From Pseudomonas oryzae (GTDB taxonomy: Bacteria; Pseudomonadota; Gammaproteobacteria; Pseudomonadales; Pseudomonadaceae), in NCBI RefSeq assembly GCF_900104805.1, contig NZ_LT629751.1:4052501-4116500 (forward strand): a stretch of DNA of 64,000 nt, read 5' to 3'. Every line of letters begins with the position of its first letter. The stretch's first letter is position 1. The notes under the pieces were generated by a model. It made no database searches, was not told the origin of the DNA, and saw only the letters and a program-made list of their open reading frames with translations. A program made the translations under genes and the position numbers. Below, piece by piece: positions 8,248 to 18,268 of the stretch.

Positions 8248-9573
8248 TCAGGCGCTCTTGCGCTTGTCGTAGACGTGGCAGGCCTTGCCTTCCGAGCGCT
8301 TGAGGCTGAAGCACGGGCAGATGTTGATGCGCGTGCTGATGCCGACGCTGCTCTTGATGTGGTGGGCCAGCTCGCGGCTCACCGCCTGGCGTTCGACGTC
8401 GTTCAGGTGCTCGAACTCGGGCTTGAGCTCGACCAGCACGTCCATGCCGTCGAGATTGCCGTTGCGATACACGTGCAGCTCGTACTGCGCGGAAAGCTGT
8501 TTGACTTTCAGCACCTGCTCCTCGATCTGCGTGGGGAACACATTGACCCCGCGGATGATCAGCATGTCGTCGCTGCGCCCGGTGATCTTGTCGATGCGGC
8601 GCATGGCGCGGGTGGTGCCCGGCAGCAGGCGGGTCAGGTCGCGGGTGCGGTAGCGGATCATCGGCAGCGCTTCCTTGGACAGCGAGGTGAACACCAGCTC
8701 GCCCATCTGGCCGTCCGGCACCGGTTCGCCGGTCACCGGGTCGATGATCTCCGGGTAGAAGTGGTCTTCCCAGATGGTCGGGCCGTCCTTGCAGTCGACG
8801 CACTCCATGGCCACGCCCGGGCCCATCACCTCGGACAGGCCGTAGATGTCCATGGCCTGGATGCCCAGGCGGCTCTCCAGCTCGCCGCGCAGCTGGCCGG
8901 TCCACGGCTCGGCGCCGAAGATGCCCAGGCGCAGCGGCAGCTTGTGCGGGTCGATGCCCTGGCGCTCCATCTCGTCGGCGATGTTCAGCATGTACGACGG
9001 GGTGACCATGATGATGTCCGGCTGGAAGTCCTTGATCAGCTGGACCTGCTTCTCGGTCTGGCCGCCGGACATCGGGATCACGGTGCAGCCCAGGCGCTCG
9101 GCGCCGTAGTGGGCGCCCAGGCCGCCGGTGAACAGGCCGTAGCCGTAGGCGACGTGGATGCGGTCGCCCGGGCGGCCGCCGGCGGCGCGGATCGAGCGCG
9201 CCACCAGGTTGGCCCAGGTGTCGATGTCGTTGGCGGTGTAGCCGACCACGGTGGGCTGGCCGGTGGTGCCGCTGGAGGCGTGGATGCGCGATACCTGCTC
9301 CATCGGCACGGCGAACATGCCGAACGGGTAGTTGTCGCGCAGGTCGCTCTTGCCGGTGAAGGGGAACTTGGCCAGGTCGGCCAGCGACTTCAGGTCGCTG
9401 GGGTGCACGCCGAGGGCGTCGAACTTCTGGCGGTACACCGGCACGTTGTCGTAGGCGTGCTGCAGGGTCCAGCGCAGGCGCTCGAGCTGGTGGGCGCGCA
9501 GGTGGTCGAGGCTGGCGGTTTCCATCGGGTCGATGATGGCGGTGTGCGCAGAGGCATTGTGCATGGCGTTCAT
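8248..9573 (-). CDS. paaK: Phenylacetate-CoA ligase
   Basis: This 441-residue adenylate-forming enzyme activates phenylacetate with ATP and CoA, the entry step of the pathway. The AMP-binding loop SSGTTGQPTVVGYT lies at about residues 94-107. Core motifs GIFGAEPWT and DIYGLSEVMGPG follow, and the C-terminal lid holds the RSDDMLIIRGVNVFPTQIE motif. The length agrees with the family (about 437). The start at 9573 follows an AGAGAG element and an AAGAACAA motif. It is the last gene of the paaFGHIJK unit, 122 bp after paaJ. Confidence 0.97.
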   Translation of the reverse strand: MNAMHNASAHTAIIDPMETASLDHLRAHQLERLRWTLQHAYDNVPVYRQKFDALGVHPSDLKSLADLAKFPFTGKSDLRDNYPFGMFAVPMEQVSRIHASSGTTGQPTVVGYTANDIDTWANLVARSIRAAGGRPGDRIHVAYGYGLFTGGLGAHYGAERLGCTVIPMSGGQTEKQVQLIKDFQPDIIMVTPSYMLNIADEMERQGIDPHKLPLRLGIFGAEPWTGQLRGELESRLGIQAMDIYGLSEVMGPGVAMECVDCKDGPTIWEDHFYPEIIDPVTGEPVPDGQMGELVFTSLSKEALPMIRYRTRDLTRLLPGTTRAMRRIDKITGRSDDMLIIRGVNVFPTQIEEQVLKVKQLSAQYELHVYRNGNLDGMDVLVELKPEFEHLNDVERQAVSRELAHHIKSSVGISTRINICPCFSLKRSEGKACHVYDKRKSA

Positions 9574-9584
9574 GGCGTCTCTCT

Positions 9585-9592
9585 TTGTTCTT
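9585..9592 (-). promoter_or_regulatory. Crc/Hfq-type motif before paaK
   Basis: The mRNA reads AAGAACAA just upstream of the paaK ribosome site, matching AANAANAA. Confidence 0.45.
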
Positions 9593-9695
9593 GTGTGGAG
9601 CCACGGGCGACTGGCGAGGCCGCCCGTTCTTCTTGTTATTGCGAATCGTCGATCAGCGTAGCGCGCTCACGGGGCGGGGCGCGCTGCGCCGGGTA

Positions 9696-10897
<1,202 letters not shown>

Positions 10898-10901
<4 letters not shown>

Positions 10902-11371
10902 GCCTGGTTCTCCTGCTGGCGGACGGTGCCGCGGATCTTGTAGGACTTGCCGTGGAACACGGCGATCAGCTGGCCGTGCTGGTTCTCGATGCGCACGTCG
11001 TAGTTGCCGGTGCGGCCGCTGCGGCTGACCTGGGTGGCGCGTGCGGTGAGCACGTCGCCGAGGCGGCCGGGGGCGATGTAGTCGATGCTGCAGCCGAGCG
11101 CCACGCAGGCGTCGTCGTAGCTGTTGCAGGCGTAGGCGAAGGCCGAGTCGGCGAGGGTGAACAGGTAGCCGCCGTGGCAGCTGTTGTGACCCTGGATCAT
11201 GATCTCGCTGACGGTCATCTGCAGGTCGGCCTCGCCCGGGCCCATGCGCAGCACCTCGATGCCGAGGTGGCGCACGGCCAGGTCGCGCTCGTACATGGCG
11301 GCGGCGCAGGCCTCGGCCAGTTCCTGGGGCGGCAGCTGGCCGTTGTCGTCGTTATGAAGATGCTCAGCCAT
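10898..11371 (-). CDS. paaI: Hydroxyphenylacetyl-CoA thioesterase
   Basis: This 157-residue hot-dog-fold thioesterase hydrolyses dead-end or ring-hydroxylated phenylacetyl-CoA species and so frees CoA. The active-site helix NSCHGGYLFTLADSAFAYACNS (about 63-84) carries the catalytic Asp75 and the HGG motif. It overlaps paaH by 8 bp and paaJ by 4 bp, which suggests translational coupling. Confidence 0.95.
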
Positions 11372-12881
11372 GGAAACGCTCCCCGGCGCAGTGCAGGCGG
11401 CGCAGCAGCAGGGACGGGCGGTAGCGGTCCTCGCCGTAGCTGCGTTGCAGGTTGTCGAGCACGCTCAGCACGGTGCCCACGCCGATGGCGTCGGCCCAGG
11501 CCAGCGGGCCCTTCGGATAGTTGACCCCGGCGCACATGGCCAGGTCGATGTCGGCGGCGGTGCCGACGCCCTGCAGCACGGCGTCGGCGGCCTCGTTGGC
11601 GAGCATCGCCACGGTGCGCAGCACCACCAGCGCCGGGCTGTCGGTCACTTCGGTGACTTCGAGGCCGGCGGCCTGCAGCAGGCCGGCGACCGCTTCGCGG
11701 GCGGCAGCATCGCTGCCGGCGGCGAAGGCCACGGCCAGGCGGGTCGCCTTGGCGTAGTCCAGCGCCAGGTCGAACACGGCCAGGTTGCGCAGGCCCTCGT
11801 CGCGGGCGCGCTCGGCAGCCATGCGGCCGTCGCTGAGCGCCAGCAGCGCCTCGCCGACGCGCAGCAGGCCGGCGCCGTCGCGGCGGATCACCTGCACGCC
11901 GGCGGCCGCGATACGCTCGATCAGCGCGCTGGCCGGGCCGAGGTCGCCTTCCACCACCACGCATTCGGGCCTGGCGGCGGCTGGCAGGCTCTGCGCAGCC
12001 GGACGCTCGGCGCCTTCGGCGTAGTCGTAGAAGCCGCGGCCGCTCTTGCGGCCGAAGCGGCCGGCGTCGACCAGCTCCTTCTGGATCAGCGAGGGCTGGA
12101 AGCGGAAGTCGCCATAGTAGGCGTCGAACACCGAGCAGGTCACCGCGTAGTTGACGTCGTGGCCGATCAGGTCGGTCAGCTCGAAGGCGCCCATGCGGAA
12201 GCCGCCGGCGTCGCGCAGCAGGGCGTCGAGGCTGGCGCAGTCGCTGGCGCCTTCCTGCAGCAGGCGCAGGCTTTCGGCGTAGAACGGCCGGGCCACGCGG
12301 TTGACGATGAAGCCCGGGGTGGACTTGGTGTGCACCGGCTTCTTGCCCCAGGCCCTGGCGGTGGCGTATAGGCAGTCGACCACCGTCTTGTCGCTGGCCA
12401 GGCCGGCGACGATCTCGACCAGCGCCATCACCGGCGCCGGGTTGAAGAAGTGCAGGCCGGCGACCCGCTCGGGACGCTGCAAGGTGGCGGCCAGCGAGGT
12501 GATCGACAGCGAGGAGGTGTTGCTGGCGAGGATGCAGGCGTCGCCGCAGATGGCTTCCAGCTTCTCGAACAGCTCGCGCTTGATCTGCAGGTTCTCGACG
12601 ATGGCCTCGACCACCAGGGCGCTGCCGGCCAGATCCTCGAGGCGCGCGGCCGGAGTCAGGCGGGCGACCACGGCGTCGCGCTCGGCGGCGTCCAGCTTGC
12701 CGGCCTCGACGCGCTTGTCGAGCTGCCTGGCGATGCCGGCGATGGCCTGGGCGGCGGCGCCTTCGCGGGTGTCGAACAGGGCGACCGGATGGCCGGCCTG
12801 GGCGGCGACCTGGGCGATGCCGGCGCCCATCGCGCCGGCGCCGATCACCGCGACGGCGGCGTCTTTATTCAGTGCGGTCAT
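11364..12881 (-). CDS. paaH: 3-hydroxyadipyl-CoA dehydrogenase
   Basis: This 505-residue NAD-dependent 3-hydroxyacyl-CoA dehydrogenase oxidises 3-hydroxyadipyl-CoA to 3-oxoadipyl-CoA. The N-terminal Rossmann motif is VIGAGAMGAGIAQVAA (about 12-27). The catalytic-His region GLHFFNPAPVM is followed by the FIVNRV motif. The second half repeats the C-terminal dehydrogenase domain, giving the double length typical of PaaH. It follows paaG with a one-base gap. Confidence 0.96.
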   Translation of the reverse strand: MTALNKDAAVAVIGAGAMGAGIAQVAAQAGHPVALFDTREGAAAQAIAGIARQLDKRVEAGKLDAAERDAVVARLTPAARLEDLAGSALVVEAIVENLQIKRELFEKLEAICGDACILASNTSSLSITSLAATLQRPERVAGLHFFNPAPVMALVEIVAGLASDKTVVDCLYATARAWGKKPVHTKSTPGFIVNRVARPFYAESLRLLQEGASDCASLDALLRDAGGFRMGAFELTDLIGHDVNYAVTCSVFDAYYGDFRFQPSLIQKELVDAGRFGRKSGRGFYDYAEGAERPAAQSLPAAARPECVVVEGDLGPASALIERIAAAGVQVIRRDGAGLLRVGEALLALSDGRMAAERARDEGLRNLAVFDLALDYAKATRLAVAFAAGSDAAAREAVAGLLQAAGLEVTEVTDSPALVVLRTVAMLANEAADAVLQGVGTAADIDLAMCAGVNYPKGPLAWADAIGVGTVLSVLDNLQRSYGEDRYRPSLLLRRLHCAGERFHG

Positions 12882-12882
12882 T

Positions 12883-13674
12883 TCAGCGGCCCTTGAACTC
12901 GGGGGTGCGTTTTTCCATGAAGGCGGCGACGCCCTCGCGATAGTCCTCGCTGCGCCCGGCCAGGCGCTGCAGGTCGCGCTCCAGGTCGAGCTGCTCGTCG
13001 AAGCTGTTGCTGGCGCTGGCGTTCAGCGCGCGCTTGATCAGCGCCAGGCCGTAGGTCGGCTGGGCGGCCAGGTGGCGGGCCAGCTTGAGCGCCTCATCCT
13101 GCAGGGACTCGTCGTCGACGCAGCGCCAGATCATGCCCCACTGCTCGGCCTGCTCGGCGCTGAGCTTGTCGCCCAGCAGGGCGAGGGCCTTGGCGCGGGC
13201 CATGCCGATCGCGCGCGGCAGGGTCCAGGTGCCGCCGGAGTCCGGCACCAGGCCGATCTTGCAGAACGCCTGGATGAAGCTGGCCGAGCGGGCGGCGAGG
13301 GTGATGTCGCAGGCCAGGGCGATGTTGGCGCCGGCGCCGGCGGCCACGCCGTTGACAGCGCACACCACCGGCATCGGCAGGTCGCGCAGGGTGCGGATCA
13401 GCGGGTTGTAGTTCTTCTCGATCGACTCGCCCAGGTCCGGCATGGCCGCGCCCGGCGCCACGTTGCGGTCGCTGAGGTCCTGGCCGGCGCAGAAGCCGCG
13501 GCCGTTGCCGGTGATCAGCAGGCAGCGCGCCTCGGGGCTCTGGCGCAGCTGCTTGAGGGCCTCGCGGACTTCCTTGTGCATCTGCGCGTTGAAGCTGTTG
13601 AGCTGCGCCGGGCGGTTCAGGGTCAGGGTGGCGACGCCCTGCTCGATGGTGAAGAGGATGTGTTCGAAACTCAT
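12883..13674 (-). CDS. paaG: 1,2-epoxyphenylacetyl-CoA isomerase
   Basis: This 263-residue crotonase-fold isomerase converts the ring 1,2-epoxide to oxepin-CoA and later shifts a double bond. The oxyanion-hole segments are GRGFCAGQDLSD (about 58-69) and VNGVAAGAGANIALACD. The catalytic Asp lies in IGLVPDSGGTW. Its start is 68 bp after the paaF stop, with a GAGAG element in between. Confidence 0.96.
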   Translation of the reverse strand: MSFEHILFTIEQGVATLTLNRPAQLNSFNAQMHKEVREALKQLRQSPEARCLLITGNGRGFCAGQDLSDRNVAPGAAMPDLGESIEKNYNPLIRTLRDLPMPVVCAVNGVAAGAGANIALACDITLAARSASFIQAFCKIGLVPDSGGTWTLPRAIGMARAKALALLGDKLSAEQAEQWGMIWRCVDDESLQDEALKLARHLAAQPTYGLALIKRALNASASNSFDEQLDLERDLQRLAGRSEDYREGVAAFMEKRTPEFKGR

Positions 13675-13742
13675 GAAGGCTCTCTCTTATTAGAGGAGGG
13701 CGCGCGGCGCGCCCCCGGTGCAGAGGTGGGCTGCAGGCGCGC

Positions 13743-14516
13743 TCAGCGGCCCTTGTAGACCGGCTTGCGCTTTTCCTGGAAGGCGCGGATGCCTTCGTTG
13801 CGGTCCTCGGTGCCGGCCAGCAGGGTGAAAGCGTGGCGCTCGAAGCGCAGGCCGCTGGCCAGGTCGGTGTCCTCGGCCTTGAGCAGGGCTTCCTTGGCCA
13901 GGCGCACGGCCAGCGGCGCCTTCTCGGCGATCTTGCGGGCGATGGCGACGGCGCGCTCGACGGTCAGCTCGGGCTGGGTGATCTCGCTGACCAGGCCCGC
14001 CTCGAGGGCGCGGCGGGCGCTGATCGGCTCGCCGGTGAGGACCATCTGCATGGCCAGCGACTTGCCGACCGCGCGCAGCAGGCGCTGGGTGCCGCCGGCG
14101 CCGGGCATGATCGCCAGGTTGATTTCCGGCTGGCCGAACTGGGCGTCCTCGCCGGCGATGAGGATGTCGGCGTGCATGGCCAGCTCGCAGCCGCCGCCGA
14201 GGGCAAAGCCGTTGACCGCGGCGATCAGCGGCTTGGAGAAGCGGGTGATGCGCTGCCAGTGGGCCAGGCGCGGGTCCTCGAGGATGCCGACCAGGTCGCG
14301 CTCGGCCATCTCCTTGATGTCGGCGCCGGCGGCGAAGGCGCGGCGGCTGCCGGTGATGACCACGGCGCGGGTGCCGGCGCAGGCTTCGGCGGCATCCAGT
14401 TCGGCGGCGAGTTCGCCGAGCAGCTGGGTGTTGAGGGCGTTCAGCGCTTCGGGGCGCTGCAGGGTGATCAGGCGCACGCCCTGTTCGGGAGGCAGGACGC
14501 TGAGGGTCTGAGGCAT
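13743..14516 (-). CDS. paaF: 2,3-dehydroadipyl-CoA hydratase
   Basis: This 257-residue enoyl-CoA hydratase hydrates 2,3-dehydroadipyl-CoA to 3-hydroxyadipyl-CoA. The oxyanion-hole motif is RRAFAAGADIKEM. Paired Glu residues lie in GGGCELAMHAD and FGQPEINLAIMPGAGG, as in active hydratases. It heads the paaFGHIJK unit. The ribosome site GAGGA is nine bases before the ATG at 14516 and is followed by CCTC, which could pair with it. A well-formed promoter with a TGATACA element lies 124 bp upstream. Confidence 0.96.
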   Translation of the reverse strand: MPQTLSVLPPEQGVRLITLQRPEALNALNTQLLGELAAELDAAEACAGTRAVVITGSRRAFAAGADIKEMAERDLVGILEDPRLAHWQRITRFSKPLIAAVNGFALGGGCELAMHADILIAGEDAQFGQPEINLAIMPGAGGTQRLLRAVGKSLAMQMVLTGEPISARRALEAGLVSEITQPELTVERAVAIARKIAEKAPLAVRLAKEALLKAEDTDLASGLRFERHAFTLLAGTEDRNEGIRAFQEKRKPVYKGR

Positions 14517-14639
14517 GGAGGCACATCCTCGCGGTGCACGCCGGCAGATGGCGCCGGGCTCGTTCTTGGAATTGTTGTCGCTGCCGGGGCCCGTTCCTGC
14601 GCTGCTGACGGGACTTTAACGGGGCAGCCGTTTGAGCCG

Positions 14640-14667
14640 AGTATACCCATAAAGTGATACAGATCAA
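14640..14667 (-). promoter_or_regulatory. Sigma-70 promoter of paaFGHIJK with embedded operator
   Basis: On the minus strand TTGATC (14662-14667) and TATACT (14640-14645) are spaced by 16 bp. The spacer begins TGTATCAC, the complement of the TGATACA element (14655-14661). A repressor bound there would block polymerase. The whole 30-bp module matches the promoter of the TRAP operon at 44502-44531 at 25 positions. Confidence 0.7.
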
Positions 14668-14860
14668 CTAATGCAAAGTTGCTTTCCCGTGTCTGTTTTA
14701 TCGCATTCCGTGCCCCGGCCGACGAGCGGAAGGGGTGGGCGATGGCCGCTCGTGGCGGCCCGGAATGCCGCCGGACAGGCCGGATTTACTGCCATTCCCT
14801 TGATTTGCAAGGGCTTTGCCCGGCGTATGGATTTCTCCGCCGGGCGCGGTTAAGGTGATG

Positions 14861-14867
14861 TGATACA
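14861..14867 (+). promoter_or_regulatory. TGATACA element upstream of paaN
   Basis: TGATACAAGAAAG lies 71 bp before the paaN start and shares its core with the elements before paaA, paaF and dctP. I could not place a convincing -35/-10 pair beside it. Confidence 0.4.
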
Positions 14868-14937
14868 AGAAAGTGGCTGCGCATTAGACAAATGTCGTGT
14901 TTGTCGGGCCGGCCCGTCACCCCACGAGGAAGCCGCC

Positions 14938-16620
14938 GTGCCCGCAACCGTCTCCGCACTCGACCTGTTCGCCCGCCACCAGCCGCTGCTCGAGCGCGCC
15001 GTGGAGGCCATCGCCAGCCGCGACCACTGGACGCCCTATCCGGAAAGCCAGCGTCCCTACGGCGAGGAGGCCGCGGCCGCCGGCCCAGCCAACTTCGCCG
15101 CGCTGCGTGACCGCCATTTCGAGCTGCACTGCCCGGTGGCCTCGACCCGCGTCGGCGGCGAGCGCTCGCCCTACGGCTTCGCGCTGGGCATCACCTACGA
15201 CCAGCCGGACCTCGACGCCCTGCTGAGCCACCTGCAGGCGCAGCTGCCGAGCTGGCGCGCTGCCGGCCCCAGGGCGTGGATCGGCGTGTGCCTGGAGATC
15301 CTCCAGCGCCTCAACGCGCAGAGCTTCGACATCGCCCACGCCGCCGTGCATACCACCGGCCAGGGCCTGCCGATGGCCTTCCAGGCCGCCGGCCCGCATT
15401 CCCAGGACCGCGGCCTGGAGGCGGTGGCGCAGGCCTGGAAGCTGCTGCGCGAGGTGCCGGATACGGCGCGCTGGACCAAGCCGCAGGGCAAGCTCGACCC
15501 GCTGGTGGTGGACAAGCGCTTCCACATCGTGCCGCGCGGCATCGCCCTGGTGATCGCCTGCTCGACCTTCCCGACCTGGAACACCTATCCGGGCCTGTTC
15601 GCCAGCCTGGCCACCGGCAACCCGGTGCTGGTCAAGGCGCACCCCGGCGCCATCCTGCCGGTGGCGATGACCGTGCGCGTCGCCCAGCAGGTGCTCGCCG
15701 AGGCCGGCTTCGACCCGGCGCTGGTCAGCCTGGTGCCGGATACCCTGGAGGCGCCGGTGGCCAAGCAACTGGCCCTCGACCCGCGGGTCAAGGTGATCGA
15801 CTTCACCGGCTCCAGCGCCTTCGGCGACTGGCTGGAGGACAACGCCCGCCAGGCCCAGGTGTTCACCGAGAAGTCCGGCCTCAACAGCGTGGTGATCGAC
15901 AGCGTGAGCGACCTCAAGGCGGTGGCGCGAAACCTGGCGTTCAGTCTCAGCCTGTACTCCGGGCAGATGTGCACCACCCCGCAGGCCATCTACGTGCCGC
16001 GCGGCGGCATCCGCACCGCCGAGGGCGTGCTGGGCTTCGACGAGGTGGCGCAGACCCTGGCCACGGCGATCAGCAAGTTCCTGTCCGACAACGAGCGCGC
16101 CTGCAGCGTGCTCGGCTGCATCCAGTCCGAGGCCACGCTGGCGCGCATCGACGCCTGCCGCACGCTCGGCGAGGTGCTGCTGGACAGCGAGGCGCGCGTG
16201 CATCCCGAGTACCCCGAAGCGCGCGTGCGTACCCCGCTGCTGCTCAAGGTCGACGCCGAAGACCGCGAGATCTACGCCGAGGAGCGCTTCGGGCCGATCG
16301 CCTTCGTGATCGCCACCGACGACACCGCGCACAGCCTGCAGCTGGTGCGCGAGACCCTCAGCGAGAAGGGCGCGCTGACCCTGGCGCTGTACTCCACCGA
16401 CGAGGCGGTGCTGGCGCAGGCCGAGGAGCTGGCGCAGGATGTCGCCGTGGCGCTGTCGGTCAACCTGGACAACGGCCTGTTCGTCAACCAGTCGGCGGCG
16501 TTCAGCGACTTCCACGGCACCGGCGGCAACCCGGCGGCCAACGCCGCGCTGACCGACGCGGCCTTCGTCGCGCGGCGCTTCGTGGTGGTGCAGAGCCGCC
16601 GCCACGTCGCCGCCGAATAA
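14938..16620 (+). CDS. paaN: Phenylacetate degradation aldehyde dehydrogenase-like protein PaaN
   Basis: This 560-residue protein belongs to the PaaN branch of the aldehyde dehydrogenase superfamily, linked to aerobic phenylacetate catabolism. Its exact reaction is uncertain in organisms that also have PaaZ. The N-terminal 170 residues are specific to the branch. The dehydrogenase fold follows (FTGSSAFGDWLE at about 289-300), with a candidate nucleophile Cys345 in YSGQMCTTPQA. I prefer the GTG at 14938, seven bases after GAGGA, over an ATG at 14860 without a ribosome site. Confidence 0.88.
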   Translation: MPATVSALDLFARHQPLLERAVEAIASRDHWTPYPESQRPYGEEAAAAGPANFAALRDRHFELHCPVASTRVGGERSPYGFALGITYDQPDLDALLSHLQAQLPSWRAAGPRAWIGVCLEILQRLNAQSFDIAHAAVHTTGQGLPMAFQAAGPHSQDRGLEAVAQAWKLLREVPDTARWTKPQGKLDPLVVDKRFHIVPRGIALVIACSTFPTWNTYPGLFASLATGNPVLVKAHPGAILPVAMTVRVAQQVLAEAGFDPALVSLVPDTLEAPVAKQLALDPRVKVIDFTGSSAFGDWLEDNARQAQVFTEKSGLNSVVIDSVSDLKAVARNLAFSLSLYSGQMCTTPQAIYVPRGGIRTAEGVLGFDEVAQTLATAISKFLSDNERACSVLGCIQSEATLARIDACRTLGEVLLDSEARVHPEYPEARVRTPLLLKVDAEDREIYAEERFGPIAFVIATDDTAHSLQLVRETLSEKGALTLALYSTDEAVLAQAEELAQDVAVALSVNLDNGLFVNQSAAFSDFHGTGGNPAANAALTDAAFVARRFVVVQSRRHVAAE

Positions 16621-16630
16621 GCGGACCTTC

Positions 16631-16660
16631 CCGCAGGGGCGAATCCATTCGCCCCTGCGG
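16631..16660. repeat. Short REP-like hairpin between paaN and paaY
   Basis: A perfect 13-bp inverted repeat (CCGCAGGGGCGAA/TTCGCCCCTGCGG, tetraloop TCCA) shares the GGGGCGAAT core of the larger repeats in this window. No T run follows, so it may act as an mRNA processing or stabilising hairpin. Confidence 0.6.
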
Positions 16661-16666
16661 GGGCAC

Positions 16667-16678
16667 AACAACAAGAAG
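16667..16678 (+). promoter_or_regulatory. Crc/Hfq-type motif before paaY
   Basis: AACAACAAGAAG gives four consecutive AAN triplets and runs into the AGAGGAA ribosome site. It is the best Hfq-Crc candidate in the window. Confidence 0.55.
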
Positions 16679-16688
16679 AGGAATACCT

Positions 16689-17282
16689 ATGCCCTGCTAC
16701 CGTTACGCCGGGGTCACCCCGGTGGTCCATCCCACCGCCTTCGTCCATCCCACCGCAGTGCTGATCGGCGACGTGATCGTCGGTCCCGGCTGCTACGTCG
16801 GCCCGCTGGCCTGCCTGCGCGGCGATTTCGGCCGGATCGTCCTCGAGGAGGGCGCCAACCTGCAGGACACCTGCGTGATCCACGGCTTCCCGGAGAGCGT
16901 CACCCGCGTCGCCCGCAACGGCCACATCGGCCACGGCGCGGTGCTGCACGGCTGCCAGATCGGCGAGGACGCCATGGTCGGCATGAACGCGGTGGTGATG
17001 GACGACGCGCAGATCGCGCCGCGCTCGATCGTCGCCGCCTGCGCCTTCGTCAAGGCCGGCTTCGCCTGCGAGGAACAGTCGCTGGTGATGGGCGCGCCGG
17101 CGCGGGTCAGCCGCCAGCTCACCGACAAGGAGGTGCGCTGGAAGCAGGCCGGCACCCGCGAGTACCAGGTGCTGGCGCAGCGCTGCCGCGAGGCGATGGA
17201 GGAGTGCGCGCCGCTCGCTGCGGTGGAGAGCGACCGGCCGAGCCTGCCGGCCTCCGAGGTCAAGCCCAAGGGCGCGTCCTGA
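16689..17282 (+). CDS. paaY: Phenylacetate degradation hexapeptide-repeat protein PaaY
   Basis: This 197-residue left-handed beta-helix protein resembles gamma-carbonic anhydrases. PaaY in other bacteria is a thioesterase that relieves CoA trapped in stalled ring-cleavage intermediates. Hexapeptide repeats run from about residue 13 to 135. Metal-ligand-type histidines appear in VIHGFPE and NGHIGHGAVLHG. The ATG at 16689 follows AGAGGAA. It is 68 bp after paaN and probably co-transcribed with it. Confidence 0.92.
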   Translation: MPCYRYAGVTPVVHPTAFVHPTAVLIGDVIVGPGCYVGPLACLRGDFGRIVLEEGANLQDTCVIHGFPESVTRVARNGHIGHGAVLHGCQIGEDAMVGMNAVVMDDAQIAPRSIVAACAFVKAGFACEEQSLVMGAPARVSRQLTDKEVRWKQAGTREYQVLAQRCREAMEECAPLAAVESDRPSLPASEVKPKGAS

Positions 17283-17293
17283 CCGGCGATTCT

Positions 17294-17320
17294 TGGCATG
17301 CGATATGCTCAACGCATGCC
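17294..17320 (+). promoter_or_regulatory. Palindrome and sigma-54-like element before feaR
   Basis: A perfect 8-bp inverted repeat (GGCATGCG 17295-17302, CGCATGCC 17313-17320) lies directly before the feaR ribosome site. The same bases read TGGCAT-N5-ATGCT with GG and GC spaced by 10, a partial match to a sigma-54 promoter. It may be an operator, a hairpin or chance. Confidence 0.35.
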
Positions 17321-17332
17321 GGGAGGTGGCGA

Positions 17333-18247
17333 ATGAACATGAAACACACGGCGGTGGATCAGGCCCTCGACGGTTGGCTGCAGCGCGTCAACGAGCTGTG
17401 CGGTCGTTTCTGTGCCAAGGCGCTGGGCGAGGAGTTCGCCGGGCGCATCGAGCAGTACCGGGGCGGCGCGCTGCAGATGTCGTTCAACGACATCGCCCAC
17501 GCGCGGCTGTACCGCACCGAGCGCGAACTGGCCGCCGGCGAGGACAAGGGCTACTTCGCGGTGTTCCAGCTCGAGGGGCGCGCGCAGATGGCCCAGGACA
17601 CCCAGCGCATCGTCCTCGCCCCCGGCGACATCACCCTGATCGACGCCGCGCGGCCCAGCGAGTTCGAGTACGGCGCGGGCTCGCGCCAGCTCAGCCTGAT
17701 CCTGCCGCGCGAGCTGGTCGAGCGCAGCCTGCGCTTCTCCAGCGTGCGCAGCTGCGCGCGGATCGCCGCGCACACTCCGGTGGCGGTGCTGGCCCACGGC
17801 CTGGTGCGCGAGTCGGCGCGCCAGGAGGGGCTGAGCCTGGCAGAGAGCGAGGCGACCCTCGACGCGCTGGTCAGCCTGCTGCGCCCGGCGCTGGCCGGCG
17901 GCGACAGCGACGACGACCCGCACGCGCGGCTGTTCCGCCGCGCCCAGGCGTTCATCGAGCGGCACATATGCGAGGCCGAGCTGTGCCCCGAGCTGATCGC
18001 CCGCGAGATCGGCGTGTCGCTGCGCGGCCTGTACCGGCTGTTCGCCCGCCACCAGCTGGTGGTGGCGCAGTACATCCGCAACCGCCGCCTCGACCTGTGC
18101 GCCGAGGCGCTGCGCCACGCCGGCGGCGAACTCAAGCTGTCGGCGCTCGGCTACGACTTCGGCTTCTCCGACGCCAGCTACTTCTCCAGCGCCTTCAAGG
18201 CGCGCTTCGGGGTTTCGCCCGGCGAGTACCGCAAGCGCTACCAGTAG
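17333..18247 (+). CDS. feaR: AraC-family transcriptional regulator, FeaR-like
   Basis: This 304-residue regulator has an N-terminal AraC-binding-like domain (about residues 20-190) and a C-terminal double helix-turn-helix (about 205-300, with LIAREIGVSLRGLYRLFARHQ and LGYDFGFSDASYFSSAFKARFG). The N-terminus and length fit FeaR, the activator of phenylacetaldehyde dehydrogenase in E. coli, and the next gene encodes such an enzyme. The ATG at 17333 follows GGGAGG; the open frame upstream has no such site. Confidence 0.85.
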   Translation: MNMKHTAVDQALDGWLQRVNELCGRFCAKALGEEFAGRIEQYRGGALQMSFNDIAHARLYRTERELAAGEDKGYFAVFQLEGRAQMAQDTQRIVLAPGDITLIDAARPSEFEYGAGSRQLSLILPRELVERSLRFSSVRSCARIAAHTPVAVLAHGLVRESARQEGLSLAESEATLDALVSLLRPALAGGDSDDDPHARLFRRAQAFIERHICEAELCPELIAREIGVSLRGLYRLFARHQLVVAQYIRNRRLDLCAEALRHAGGELKLSALGYDFGFSDASYFSSAFKARFGVSPGEYRKRYQ

Positions 18248-18268
18248 TGGTCGACCTGGCGTCCGTTA

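Larger units (their letters stand above)
14517..14937. other. Divergent paaF / paaN regulatory region
   Basis: This 421-bp region holds no gene. It carries the paaF promoter (14640-14667) with a TGATACA element in its spacer, and a second TGATACA (14861-14867) 71 bp before paaN. Between them is AT-richer DNA with no further element that I can name. Confidence 0.7.
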
